From CAVRRZ01 sp963723745 (GTDB taxonomy: Bacteria > Actinomycetota > Actinomycetes > Mycobacteriales > Geodermatophilaceae), in NCBI GenBank assembly GCA_963723745.1, contig CAVRRZ010000005.1, positions 682,001 through 746,000 of the forward strand: a DNA stretch of 64,000 nucleotides. Direction: 5' to 3'. The position numbers and the translations under genes are program-made. Positions 36,769 to 45,908 of this stretch are shown here, piece by piece. Position 1 is the first letter of the stretch, and each line of letters starts with the position of its first letter. The notes under the pieces are model-generated. The model was not told the origin of the DNA. It saw only the letters and a list, made by a program, of their open reading frames with translations, and made no database searches.

Positions 36769-37392
36769 TCAGGCGCGGGCGGGGCTGTCCTCGTCCGCGC
36801 CGCTGCCCCGGTCGCGTGCCAGCAGGTACGTCGCCAGCCCCAGGACGACACCGGCGACGACGGACAGCGCGACGACGACGGGAGTGCCGACCTCACCGAA
36901 GACGCTGCTCAGGAGCGACCGGGACTGCGACGTGGGGTCGGCGAGCACGATGCCGACGAAGACGGCGACCAGCAGTCCGGCGGCGACGGAGGAGCCGTGC
37001 GAGAAGCTGCCGGTGAACCCGAAGCGCGTGCGCACGGCCTCGGCCGCCTTGACGATCCGGCCGGCGCGGAGGATGCGCAGCGCCCCGACGGTGCGGACCA
37101 GGCGGAGGATCTGCACCGGCCCGAACGCGAGGACGACGGCGACGACGACCAGCGCGGTCAGGGCGAGCAGCCCGAGGTGGCCACGGATCCACGCCCGCCG
37201 GTTCTCGGCGACCGCGAACAGGATCACGGTCTCGGCGACCAGCACCGCGCCGCTGGCGACGTCGACGACCCGGCCGGCGGTGCCCCAGGCACCTTCGGCG
37301 ACGGACAGGAACATGGCCGGGATGCTGGCCAACGCGGCCACGAGCACGGGGATCGCCAGCCGGTCCTGCCAGCGCTCCTCCCGGTTGGTCAT
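36769..37392 (-). CDS. Voltage-sensor-like membrane protein without a K+ filter
   Basis: A 207-residue membrane protein. Four helices resemble S1-S4 of ion channels; S4 is QILRLVRTVGALRILRAGRI, with Arg every third residue. Two more helices follow (VAAGLLVAVFVGIVLAD, VVVALSVVAGVVLGLATYLL), but the linker lacks a TxGYG-type filter. It may be a voltage-sensor-only or degenerate channel. ATG 37392 is the chosen start; upstream sequence is Arg/Pro-rich and looks non-coding. The frame is intact. Confidence 0.65.
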   Translation of the reverse strand: MTNREERWQDRLAIPVLVAALASIPAMFLSVAEGAWGTAGRVVDVASGAVLVAETVILFAVAENRRAWIRGHLGLLALTALVVVAVVLAFGPVQILRLVRTVGALRILRAGRIVKAAEAVRTRFGFTGSFSHGSSVAAGLLVAVFVGIVLADPTSQSRSLLSSVFGEVGTPVVVALSVVAGVVLGLATYLLARDRGSGADEDSPARA

Positions 37393-37450
37393 CGCCGTCC
37401 ACGCTAACGGCCGCGCCCCCTCGCCGCGGGTGCGGGAAGGGGGCCGGCCG

Positions 37451-38239
37451 TCAGCGGCCCTTCCACTGGGGCGGGCGCTTCTCCAGCCGGGCGGCGATGC
37501 CTTCGGCACGGTCCTCGCTGGTGTAGGGATCGGGTCCGACGTCGAGCCGCAGGGCCTGCCACAGCGGCAGCTCGGCGGTCTTGACGGCGGTCTCCTTCAT
37601 GCGGCGGACACTGACGGGGGCGTTGGCCGCGATCTTCTCCGCCAACTGGAGCGCCTCGTCGAGCAGCCGGTCGGCGGGGACGACGCGGTTGACCAGGCCG
37701 TGCTCGGCGGCCTGCTCGCTGGTCATGTTCTCGCCGGTGTAGAGCAGTTCGAGGGCCAGGCCCCTGGGCAGCATCCGCGGGAGGACGACCGAGCCGAAGT
37801 TGGCACCCATGCCGATCTTCGCCTCGGGCAGGCCGAGCGGGATGCCGGGCGCGGCGAGCCGGATGTCGCAGGCCAGCGCGAGCTCGAACCCGCCGGCGAC
37901 CGTGGCGCCGTTGAGGGCGGCGATCGTGGGCACCCAGGTCTCGGTGACCACCTCGAACAGGGCGCGGGCCGGTCGCTTCATGGGGGCACGGAAGCGCTCG
38001 CCGCGCTGGTCGAGCCCGCGGATCTCCTTGAGGTCGAACCCGGCGCAGAACGCGGGCCCGGTGCCGGTGAGCACGAGTGCGCGGACCTCGCCGTCCTCGG
38101 TGGCCCGGAGGAGCTCCTCGACGAGGTCGGCTTGTAGCTCTGTCGACAAGGCGTTACGTCGCTCCGGGCGGTCGAGAGTGAGCACGCGGACGTGTCCACG
38201 GTTCTCGACGATCAGGCCGGAGTCGTGTCGGTGCGGCAT
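37451..38239 (-). CDS. Enoyl-CoA hydratase/isomerase
   Basis: A 262-residue crotonase-fold enzyme. The oxyanion-hole parts are FCAGFDLKEIRGL and NGATVAGGFELALACDI, and a catalytic Glu is expected in GLPEAKIGMGANFGSV. The C-terminus YTSEDRAEGIAARLEKRPPQ is typical of the family. ATG 38239 is used (MPHRHDSG). It may act in fatty-acid or aromatic-acid CoA degradation. The frame is intact. Confidence 0.85.
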   Translation of the reverse strand: MPHRHDSGLIVENRGHVRVLTLDRPERRNALSTELQADLVEELLRATEDGEVRALVLTGTGPAFCAGFDLKEIRGLDQRGERFRAPMKRPARALFEVVTETWVPTIAALNGATVAGGFELALACDIRLAAPGIPLGLPEAKIGMGANFGSVVLPRMLPRGLALELLYTGENMTSEQAAEHGLVNRVVPADRLLDEALQLAEKIAANAPVSVRRMKETAVKTAELPLWQALRLDVGPDPYTSEDRAEGIAARLEKRPPQWKGR

Positions 38240-38282
38240 GCGGTCAAGGTGCCCGGTGCGGCTCGGGTGCGGCAACCGGAAC

Positions 38283-38323
38283 GCAGCGGGGCCCCGGCGC
38301 GGTTCCGGCCGGGGCCCCGCTGC
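38283..38323 (-). terminator. 15-bp GC stem after the 52-residue gene
   Basis: GCAGCGGGGCCCCGG (38283-38297) pairs perfectly with 38309-38323, with one more base pair inside. It lies 10 bases beyond the minus-strand stop at 38334 and upstream of the enoyl-CoA hydratase start at 38239. Confidence 0.7.
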
Positions 38324-38333
38324 GGAGGTGGGA

Positions 38334-38492
38334 TCAGGGACGGCGGCCGTACGTGCCGGTGCCGCCCTTCTTGTTCTTGTCGGTGAGCTGGGAGACGAAC
38401 TGCTTGATCTTCGCCTGGTTGTGCGGCTTGCGGGCCTCGTCGAAGACCTTCTTGGCCAGGCCGGCCACCACTGCGCTGCGGATGAGCTTCAT
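38334..38492 (-). CDS. 52-residue basic protein
   Basis: A very small protein: MKLIRSAVVAGLAKKVFDEA followed by a Lys-rich tail ending GGTGTYGRRP. One amphipathic helix and a basic end suggest membrane or nucleic-acid contact. ATG 38492 has GGAGGAC 5 bases upstream. A strong terminator follows. Small proteins of this look are common in actinobacteria, with unknown roles. Confidence 0.6.
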   Translation of the reverse strand: MKLIRSAVVAGLAKKVFDEARKPHNQAKIKQFVSQLTDKNKKGGTGTYGRRP

Positions 38493-38571
38493 GACTGTCC
38501 TCCAGAGTCGGTCGGGGCCTCCTGTGCCCCGTCGCACGGATGATCAATCGTGGCGGGTCTCTCGTCACCCG

Positions 38572-41500
38572 TCAGATGCGGCCCGCCGACTCGACCAGGC
38601 GGCAGAGCGCGTTGACGCGGCGGAGCTGGTCGGGCGTGCGCACCGGCGCGTCGAGCAGGTGCTCGCTCATGACGACGACCGCCATCGCCTGGGCGCGGGA
38701 GACGGCGACGTTGAGCCGGTTCAGGTCGTACAGGAAACTCACCCCGCGCGGTGCGTCGTCGGCGCTGGTGCTCGTCATCGAGTAGAGGACGACGGGGGCC
38801 TCCTGGCCCTGGAACTTGTCGACGGTGCCGACGCGGGCGCCGGCCGGCAGCACCGACCGGATCAGGGCGACCTGCGCGTTGTACGGCGCCACCACGAGGA
38901 CGTCGGCCGCGCCGATCGACCGCAGCCCGCCTTCGTGGTCGCGCCAGGTGCGCCCCTGCAGCGACGACCAGAGCTGCGAGACCGCCGCGGCTTCGTCCTG
39001 GCTGTCGGAGCGCGCGGTCGCCGTGTGCTCGACGAGTCGCACGCGCAGACCGCTGCCGCTGACCGGCCCGTCGCCGAGCACGGCGAGGCCGGAACGCCCC
39101 TCGGCGGAGGCGAGCCGGCCCTCGTAGGCCAGGTCGGAGACGAACGCCGTGAGGTCGGGATGCATGCGGTAGGACCGGTCGAGGAAGATCCCGCGGTCGG
39201 GCGGCACCGTCTCGTGGCCCTCGAGCAGGTGCTCGAGAGCGGACGCGCCGGACTGCCCCGGGTGCACCGCCTGGGTGGGCTGGGGCAACTGCTGCGGGTC
39301 GCCGAGCAGCACCATCGGCCTTGGCGCCCCGCGCCACGGCCACCGCGTTGGCGAGCGAGAACTGACCGGCCTCGTCGACGACGAGGACGTCGACGGCTTC
39401 GGCGACGCCCGGATGGCTCCAGAACCATGCGGTGCCGCCCACCAACTGAACGTCCCCGGCGTGCAGCTTGTCGATGACGTGCGCCGACTTGTCCGACCAG
39501 TCCACGAGGTCGGAGCCGCAGTGCTCGTCCTCCTTGCACTTCTGCATGGCGCTGCGGCCGACCGACCTTCAGCAGGTTGCCGATGACGGCGTGGGATGTC
39601 GCGGTGACGCCGACCTGCTTGCCGGCGTCCAGCAGTGCGCGGATCAGCTGCGCCGCCGCGGTGGTCTTGCCGCTACCGGGCGGGCCCTGGATGGCCAGCA
39701 CCTCCCCCTCGAGCGCGAGTCCGAGACGGAGGATGGCGTCGACGGTCGACTCCCCCTCGCGCAGCCGGGTGCCCGACGGAACCCGCCGCTCGATGAGCGC
39801 CTGTCCGAGGCAGTCGCGGCCGGCGAGCACGTCCTCACCGGTCGCCCGGATGGCGGCGCGTAGATCACCCGTCTGGAGAGGGCCGCCGGGACCGAATCCG
39901 CGAACGCGCGGCGCCGCCTTGGTCGTCTTGAGCACGACCCTGCCACCGTCCACGTCGAGGTCGAAGACCGTACCGGCCTTCTCGGCTGTCTCAGCGACTC
40001 TCACGTCCATGCCGGATCGGAGCCTGGTCTCCTGCGGCGGAAAGGAGTACTCGAACAGCCGGCTCTTCTTCTCGGGTCCACGATCGATCGGCTCGGACAG
40101 TCCTCCGATAGCGGTCGCATCCTCGACGAGAGCCTCGCGATCGAATCCCCTGAGTCGGTAGACGTCCCACCACACCGGGCGATCCTCGCGGCGGTGCCAC
40201 TGCACGAGGTCGCCGAGCAGGTCGTGGCCGGCCTGCTGGAGCCGCTCGACCAGGGCCAGTTCCTCGCGCTCTGCCTCGCCCGGCTCGCCGCTGGGCGCCT
40301 CTTCCGAGAAGGCTGGCCGCGACTGGACGCCGTGCAGCGCCTCGAGCTCGGCGCGCTGCTGCTCGAGCCAGTCGTGCAGCTCCCGCGTGGAGTCGACGTC
40401 GTCCTTGTTGTAGTTCTTGATCGCCGTCGAGCTTCGACGGGTCGGGGTCGGCGAGCCACTCCTCGTACATCAGCACGCTGGCCATGGCGCTGGCCACCTC
40501 GCCGCCGTGCTCGCGACCGTAGAATGCCTCCACCTTCTTGATGGAGTACGAGGGCTTGCTGATCCGCATCGACTGGCGGACCACGGGATAGAGGTCGACG
40601 AACCGCTCCTCGCGCAGCAGCTCGTCGAGCTCGTGCCTCGCGCACGCCGTAGCCCGCGGTGAGCCGCTTGAGCGCGGTCACCTCGTAGGGCGCGTAGTGG
40701 TAGACGTGCATGTGCGGGTCGCGCTGGGCCGCGGCGACCATGCGGTCGACGAGGTCGGCGACCATGCGCTTCTCCTGCGCGCGGTCGTGCGCCCAGAGCG
40801 CCGTCGAACCGCCCCGACCGGTCGCCGAGGCCGGCGAGGTACTCCAGGCCCGCGCCGTCGTCGAAGTACGGGTCGCCCTCGAAGTCGAGGTAGAGGTCGC
40901 CGTCGCTGGGTGGCGGCAGCCGGAGCAGCCCGAGGCCGGCCTCGGGCGGCAGCAGGGTGCGCGACGGTTCGCCGGTCTCTCGTTCCCGGAGCTGCTCGGC
41001 GGCCTGCTGGCGCAGTCGGTCGCGCGCCTCGGCACCGATGCCGGAGCGCCTCAGCTGCTCGTCGGGAGCCGCGGCCAGGCCGGCCAGGGTCGCGATCCCG
41101 GCCGCGCGGAGCTTGTCGCGGTGGTCGCCACGCATGAACGCGACCAGCCCGAGGTCGTCGGCCTCGGTCAGCTCCTCCTCACACCTCGCGGCCCAGCGGC
41201 AGCTGACCGCAGTGCGAGAGGAACGCCGGCTCGGTGAACGGTGGCGCCGCGACGAACTGCTCGAGCCGGTGCGCGCGCCCGCCGCGCGTAGGCGGCCACG
41301 TCGACCAGGCGCCACGACCGCGGGACGCCGTCCCCGGTGACCACGTACAGCCGCTCGGGCTCCCGGCCCTGCAGGGCGGCGAGCCGCTCGGCGTAGGTGG
41401 CCATCTGCAGCAGTGCGGCGACCTTGACCGACCGCGCGAGCTTGGTGTCGGCGATCTCGTAGGACCATGCGCCCAGGTCGGACGGCTCGTCGACGCGCAG

Positions 41501-41860
41501 CAGGAAGTCGGCCTGCCCGCCCCAGGCCCGGTCGTCGTAGAACGTCGCCTGGTAGATCACGTCGACGCCGCGACGCATGGCCTCGAGCGTCAGCCGCTCG
41601 GCTCGTCGGCGCCCCTCGGCGTCGAACGCGGTGGGGATCTCCTCGACCGAACGGCCCTCGGCCCGCAGCGTCGCGAGGTACTTCTCCTCGTGCGCGAGGC
41701 CGCGCTCGGAGACCAGGTGCAGTTCGGGGTTGTCGAGGCGCTCGGGTGCCGGCCGGACGCCGGTGGCCACGGCCAGGTCGAGCGCGGTCAGGTGCCGGCA
41801 CTCCTGGTGCGCGGTGAGGTCGGTCGGGCTGAGCACGAGCCGCCCGTCGAGTCGCTGCAC
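38572..41860 (-). CDS. TM0106-family RecB-like nuclease fused to SF1 helicase, frame-disrupted
   Basis: A protein of about 1095 residues. The nuclease part begins MQRLDGRLVLSPTDLTAHQE with ECRHLTALDLA and the catalytic segment WGGQADFLLRVDE, then SYEIADTKLARSVK (RecB-like D and D-x-K). The middle has DLYLDFEGDPYFDDGAGLEY. The helicase has Walker A IQGPPGSGKTTAAAQLI, VLVVDEAGQFSLAN and RLNVAVSRAQAMAVVV. At least five extra bases split it between frames. It is likely a DNA repair or defence nuclease-helicase; the family role is unproven. Confidence 0.8.
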
Positions 41861-41966
41861 TGCGCCGTCCTCCCGTTGCCCGATCCGTCGACGCCCTGCC
41901 TACCGGACGCCACCGACAGAACCACCCCACCCAGCGGCGCGGCGGCCGCTTTGCCAGGGTGGAGGG

Positions 41967-42998
41967 ATGTCTGAGGAGAACAGCGGGTCCGGGTACGTCG
42001 AGGCCGGTGGCTACGAGCGCGACTCGAGCTACCTGCCCGATCGCATCACCGCGGACGGCTCGAGCGGGTGGCCGGTCGAGCCGGGCCGCTACCGGCTGGT
42101 CATCGCGCGCGCCTGCCCGTGGGCGAACCGGGCGGCGATCGTGCGCCGGCTGCTCGGCCTGGAGCAGGTGATCTCGATGGGCATCTGCGGGCCGGTGCAC
42201 GACGAGCGCAGCTGGACCTTCGACCTCGACCCGGGCGGCCGCGACCCGGTGCTGGGCTACGAGCGGCTGCAGGAGGCGTTCCTCGCCCGCGACCCGGAGT
42301 ACCCGAAGGGCATCACGGTGCCGGCGATGGTCGACGTCCCGACGAAGGCCGTCGTCACCAACGACTTCGCGCAGATGACGCTGGACTTCTCCACCGAGTG
42401 GACCGCCCACCACCGCGACGGCGCACCCGACCTGTACCCGGAGAAGCTGCGCGACGAGATGGACGAGGTCATGCAGCGCGTCTACACCGAGGTCAACAAC
42501 GGGGTGTACCGGTGCGGGTTCGCCGGTGACCAGCCGGCCTACGACGACGCGTACCAGCGGCTCTGGACGGCGATGGACTGGCTCGAGGAGCGACTGTCGG
42601 GGCAGCGCTACCTGATGGGCGAGACCATCACGGAGGCCGACGTCCGCCTGTTCACGACGCTGGCCCGGTTCGACGCCGTCTACCACGGCCACTTCAAGTG
42701 CAACCGGCAGAAGCTGACCGAGCTGCCGGCGCTGTGGGGGTACGCGCGCGACCTGTTCCAGACGCCCGGGTTCGGCGACACGACCGACTTCCCGCAGATC
42801 AAGGAGCACTACTACGTCGTCCACGCCGACATCAACCCGACGCAGGTGATCCCCTGCGGCCCGGACACGTCGGGCTGGCTCACGCCGCACGGCCGCGAGG
42901 AGCTGGGCGGGTCACCCTTCGGCGACGGCACTCCCCCACCCCCGCCGGCCGAGCCGGTGCCCGCCGAGCACGGGCCGGGCGGCATCCCGCACCGCTGA
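41967..42998 (+). CDS. Glutathionyl-hydroquinone reductase (Xi-class GST-like)
   Basis: A 343-residue protein. The catalytic Cys is in VIARACPWANRAAIVRRLLG, the motif of YqjG/ECM4-type enzymes. Later family parts are AFLARDPEYPKGITVPAMVD, NGVYRCGFAGDQPAYDDAY and FKCNRQKLTELPALWGYARD. The family removes thiol adducts from hydroquinones; in an actinobacterium mycothiol may replace glutathione (inference). ATG 41967 has GGAGG just upstream. The C-terminus is Pro-rich. The frame is intact. Confidence 0.85.
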   Translation: MSEENSGSGYVEAGGYERDSSYLPDRITADGSSGWPVEPGRYRLVIARACPWANRAAIVRRLLGLEQVISMGICGPVHDERSWTFDLDPGGRDPVLGYERLQEAFLARDPEYPKGITVPAMVDVPTKAVVTNDFAQMTLDFSTEWTAHHRDGAPDLYPEKLRDEMDEVMQRVYTEVNNGVYRCGFAGDQPAYDDAYQRLWTAMDWLEERLSGQRYLMGETITEADVRLFTTLARFDAVYHGHFKCNRQKLTELPALWGYARDLFQTPGFGDTTDFPQIKEHYYVVHADINPTQVIPCGPDTSGWLTPHGREELGGSPFGDGTPPPPPAEPVPAEHGPGGIPHR

Positions 42999-43240
42999 CC
43001 GGTGCCGACCGGTCAGGCCAAGGTGACCCTGCGGAGCGGCGCACCGGAGGTCGCGCGAATCGGTCACCGAGGTGGTACCCGTGGGTAACGGACGTCGCGG
43101 CTGCTCAGCGCTGCGGCGGCGTCCGGATGGGCCGCCGACGACCTCGATCGGTCGCCCAGCGGGGAACGCGGGGCGGTCCTAGCGTTCCCGCCGTCCGGTG
43201 CGGGCCGTCCGTCGCCGATCACGGTGACGCCCCGCCGGAA

Positions 43241-43380
43241 GCCGCCGAACCGCGGGCGAACGACCCTCGCCCCCGGACCGGGGAACCACCGCAGTTGGGG
43301 TGAAGCGCCGAACGGCCCGTCAGCCGGGCGCCGGGCGACTCCCACGTCCGAACCCGTCAGCTAACTCGGTAGGCGGTGTG
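43241..43380 (+). ncRNA. ydaO/yuaA c-di-AMP riboswitch
   Basis: The leader of the NlpC/P60 gene has the riboswitch landmarks: GCCGCCGAA at 43241 to pair with GGCGG at 43372, GGGGAACCACCGCAGTTGGGGTGAA near 43280 (seen here as short blocks GGGGAACCACC and TTGGGGTGAA), and the signature CCGTCAGCTAACTCGGTAGG at 43354-43373. Actinobacterial ydaO RNAs commonly control Rpf and NlpC/P60 cell-wall hydrolases, as here. High c-di-AMP usually switches the gene off. The stretch 43000-43240 holds no gene and probably the promoter. Confidence 0.85.
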
Positions 43381-43405
43381 CGGAGAACAGGAGACCCGTC
43401 GTCCC

Positions 43406-43924
43406 ATGACGACTTCCTGCAGCACCCGTGTGCCCACGTTCCGACGCACGCTCGTCCGGGCCGCGGTCGCCGTACTCGTCGCCCTGGGCATGGCAGCCGC
43501 GTCGCTGCCCGCCCAGGCGGCTGCTCCGTCCCTCAGCTACACGATCGGCGGCCACACCGTGACCGCCCCCAGCTACGCGGCCAAGGTCGCCGTCTGGGCC
43601 GCACTCGCGCAGCGCGGCAAGCCCTACGTGTGGGGCGGTGACGGTCCCTCCTCCTACGACTGCTCGGGCCTGACGCAGTTCGCGATGGCCCGCGTAGGGG
43701 TCTCGCTGCCGCACTCGTCCCGCATGCAGTCGCAGCGCGGCCGTTCGGTGTCGAAGGCCGGTCTCCGGCCCGGTGACCTGGTGTTCTTCTACTCCCCGGT
43801 CAGCCACGTCGCGATGTACGTCGGAGCGGGACGGATCGTGCACGCGCCCAGCCGGGGCGGGGTCGTGCACGTGACGCACCTCGGCTACATGTCCAGCTAC
43901 GCCGGAGCGCGCCGGATGATCTGA
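43406..43924 (+). CDS. Secreted NlpC/P60 peptidoglycan endopeptidase
   Basis: A 172-residue secreted protein. The signal peptide (RRTLVRAAVAVLVALGMAAA) ends near ASLPAQA. The catalytic Cys is in SSYDCSGLTQFAMARVGVSL, the His is in SPVSHVAMYVG, and the third residue is His in RIVHAPSRGG. It cleaves peptide stems in peptidoglycan. Start at ATG 43406; AGGAGA lies 11 bases upstream. It sits 25 bases after the c-di-AMP riboswitch, its likely control. The frame is intact. Confidence 0.9.
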   Translation: MTTSCSTRVPTFRRTLVRAAVAVLVALGMAAASLPAQAAAPSLSYTIGGHTVTAPSYAAKVAVWAALAQRGKPYVWGGDGPSSYDCSGLTQFAMARVGVSLPHSSRMQSQRGRSVSKAGLRPGDLVFFYSPVSHVAMYVGAGRIVHAPSRGGVVHVTHLGYMSSYAGARRMI

Positions 43925-44021
43925 GGACGACGGGGCGTCGGCCGCGGCGATCGCGGCCGGCGACCCCTGCGGCCCTTGTCGCGCTGGGTACGATCGGCGG
44001 CCACCCGGCTGGGGGCTGACG

Positions 44022-44426
44022 ATGCGACCCTTCCTCATCGCCACGTGGCTGTCCGCGACCGTGACCTCCGTCGTGCTGCTGATCGTCACGGCGGTGACGT
44101 CCGGCGGTCTCTGGTGGGTCGCCGTCGGCGTGGTCCTCGCGCTCCTGCTGCTCGCGTTCGGCACCGTCCTCACCCAGCCGATGTGCGGTCACGCGCGCGT
44201 GCCCGACCTGTCCGACGCCCGGGTCCTGCGGATCGAGGGGGCCGGGGACTCCGTGCAGCAGGTCATCGAGTGGCTCGACACCCTGGGGAAGCAGGCGGAC
44301 GGCGGGGCGGGGAGCGCCTGGGAGGACGCGCGACGGACGCTCGCGCGGACCGTGCGGCAGGGCAGCGTCGCCATCGGCGGCCCGTCACGCATGCCGCAGG
44401 GCAGCACGGCCAGGAGGTGTCCGTGA
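44022..44426 (+). CDS. Hypothetical membrane protein
   Basis: 134 residues with two N-terminal helices (FLIATWLSATVTSVVLLIVT, WWVAVGVVLALLLLAFGTVL) and a soluble tail (QQVIEWLDTLGKQADGG). ATG 44022 is the first reasonable start. The stop overlaps the next start (GTGA). The function is unknown; the pair forms a small operon. Confidence 0.55.
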   Translation: MRPFLIATWLSATVTSVVLLIVTAVTSGGLWWVAVGVVLALLLLAFGTVLTQPMCGHARVPDLSDARVLRIEGAGDSVQQVIEWLDTLGKQADGGAGSAWEDARRTLARTVRQGSVAIGGPSRMPQGSTARRCP

Positions 44427-44770
44427 GCAGCCCGGTGTCGCCGGTCATGCGGGTCACCTGTCGTGGCACCGGCTTCACCGTGCAACCGCTGTCGGCCGAG
44501 GACCAGCTGGTCGTCGAGGGCGCCCGGTGGGAGTTCCGGGTCCGTGCCGACGAATCGGGCGCCCGCACCCTGCTGGTCGGGGCCGACCTCCGCCTGCGGG
44601 ACGCCGAGGCATGGCTCTCCCAGCCGGCGATCGAGCATCCGATCGAGGTCTACGTGACGCCGGCCTTCGCCGTCGCGAAGCTCTGGCGCGCCAACTGGCA
44701 GTGGCTCGCCGGCACGGGTCTGGGTGCCGCGGCGACGATCAGCGCCTGGCGGACGTTCCTCGGCGGGTGA
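44423..44770 (+). CDS. Hypothetical protein, membrane-associated C-terminus
   Basis: 115 residues. GTG 44423 has AGGAGG 6 bases upstream and overlaps the previous stop. A beta-rich part (VTCRGTGFTVQPLSAEDQLV, GARTLLVGADLRLRDAEAWL) is followed by a tail with possible membrane contact (WLAGTGLGAAATISAWRTFL). No family recognised. Convergent with the isomerase gene at 44774. Confidence 0.55.
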   Translation: MSSPVSPVMRVTCRGTGFTVQPLSAEDQLVVEGARWEFRVRADESGARTLLVGADLRLRDAEAWLSQPAIEHPIEVYVTPAFAVAKLWRANWQWLAGTGLGAAATISAWRTFLGG

Positions 44771-44773
44771 CGG

Positions 44774-45463
44774 TCAGAGCCAGCGGGGTGGCGGCGCGAC
44801 GTCTCCGGTCAGGCCGGAGGAGTCGGAGCGGGTGAGCCAGGCGGCGACGGCCCACACCGGACCCCGCACCGGAGCGACCCCTGACCCCCAGGTGCGCTCG
44901 ATGTCCGTGGCCACGATCGTCGCGTCCGGGATCTGGTCGCGGGAGGCGAACACCGCGAGGACGTCGTCCACGAGGGCGGCGAGGAAGCCGGCCGGCACGT
45001 CGGCGAAGGCGATCCCGGCGTCGAGGTCGACGCCGTGCACCCACACCTCCTTGGCGCGCATCCACGGGATCTCGCTCGCGGGCACCGTCCGGCCCTGGCC
45101 GTTGCGCACCGGCGCCCGCCACGCCTCGTCGGGCAGCAGCGCCACCGCCTCGGCCAGGTGGGCGGAGGAGTCGGCGAGGTCGGTGCGCAGCCGCGAGGGA
45201 GGCAGCGCCGCGGTGGTCTCGATGTCGGCGTCGCGCGCCTCGCGCGAGGGGTACATCGGCGTCTCGACGCCGGTCCGCGCCCAGGTGCAGAGGTTGACCA
45301 GGGCATCGGCGTTGCGGGACAGGTGCGCCACCACGTGCGCGCGCGACCAGTCGGGCAGTGCCGACGGCCCGGCCAGGTCGGCGTCGGAGAGGTTACGGAC
45401 GGCGGACGCGACGGCCTGCTCGCCTCCGGCCCACCAGCGGCGGGCGGTGTCGAGGTCGGTCAT
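44774..45463 (-). CDS. Mycothiol-dependent maleylpyruvate isomerase-family protein
   Basis: A 229-residue DinB/MDMPI-fold protein. Metal-site residues are in RAHVVAHLSRNADAL (His) and in MRAKEVWVHGVDLDAG (Glu and His). The family uses mycothiol, a low-molecular-weight thiol of actinobacteria, and includes maleylpyruvate isomerase. The substrate is not shown. It lies downstream of the OsmC gene on the same strand, with a 4-base gap. The frame is intact. Confidence 0.8.
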   Translation of the reverse strand: MTDLDTARRWWAGGEQAVASAVRNLSDADLAGPSALPDWSRAHVVAHLSRNADALVNLCTWARTGVETPMYPSREARDADIETTAALPPSRLRTDLADSSAHLAEAVALLPDEAWRAPVRNGQGRTVPASEIPWMRAKEVWVHGVDLDAGIAFADVPAGFLAALVDDVLAVFASRDQIPDATIVATDIERTWGSGVAPVRGPVWAVAAWLTRSDSSGLTGDVAPPPRWL

Positions 45464-45467
45464 CCGC

Positions 45468-45896
45468 TCATCCTGGCACCGAGGGCTCGTGCTCGACGAC
45501 GACGTCGATGCCGGGCGGGTTCACCAGCGTGTTCGAGACGTAGCAGACCCGGTTCGCGGGCTCCAGCAGCGGCTCGATCCGGTCGGGCGGCAGGCTGCTG
45601 CGCACCGTCAGTTCCAGCGCCCCGAAGCACTGCCCGTCGTAGGTCCCGGTGGCCGCGACGGTGAGATCGGGCAGGTCCACTCCCCCCCGCCGGGCGGCCC
45701 AGGCCAGCGCCAGCGCATAGCAGGACGACAGCGAGGCCAGGAAGAGGTCGGTGGGCATCGGTCCGCGCCCGGTCCCGCCGACGGACGGCGGCTCGTCGAC
45801 GGTCAAGGCGAAGCCGCCGGCGTCCACCGAGCACAGCCACCCGCCCCGCCACGTGGCCACCGCCGTGTTGGTGGTGCCGTCCGTCGAACCGGCCAT
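45468..45896 (-). CDS. OsmC-family peroxiredoxin-like protein
   Basis: A 142-residue OsmC/Ohr-type protein. The two redox Cys are in LASLSSCYALALAW and ANRVCYVSNTLVNPP. The family reduces organic hydroperoxides. It follows the nitrile hydratase operon by 12 bases on the same strand, and could be part of it. The frame is intact. Confidence 0.8.
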   Translation of the reverse strand: MAGSTDGTTNTAVATWRGGWLCSVDAGGFALTVDEPPSVGGTGRGPMPTDLFLASLSSCYALALAWAARRGGVDLPDLTVAATGTYDGQCFGALELTVRSSLPPDRIEPLLEPANRVCYVSNTLVNPPGIDVVVEHEPSVPG

Positions 45897-45908
45897 CGCG
45901 AGCCGCGG

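Noticed and set aside
40470..42890. 806-residue minus-strand frame reaching over the hydroquinone reductase gene
   Set aside because: Only its downstream part belongs to the nuclease-helicase; the upstream part is antisense to a well-supported enzyme.
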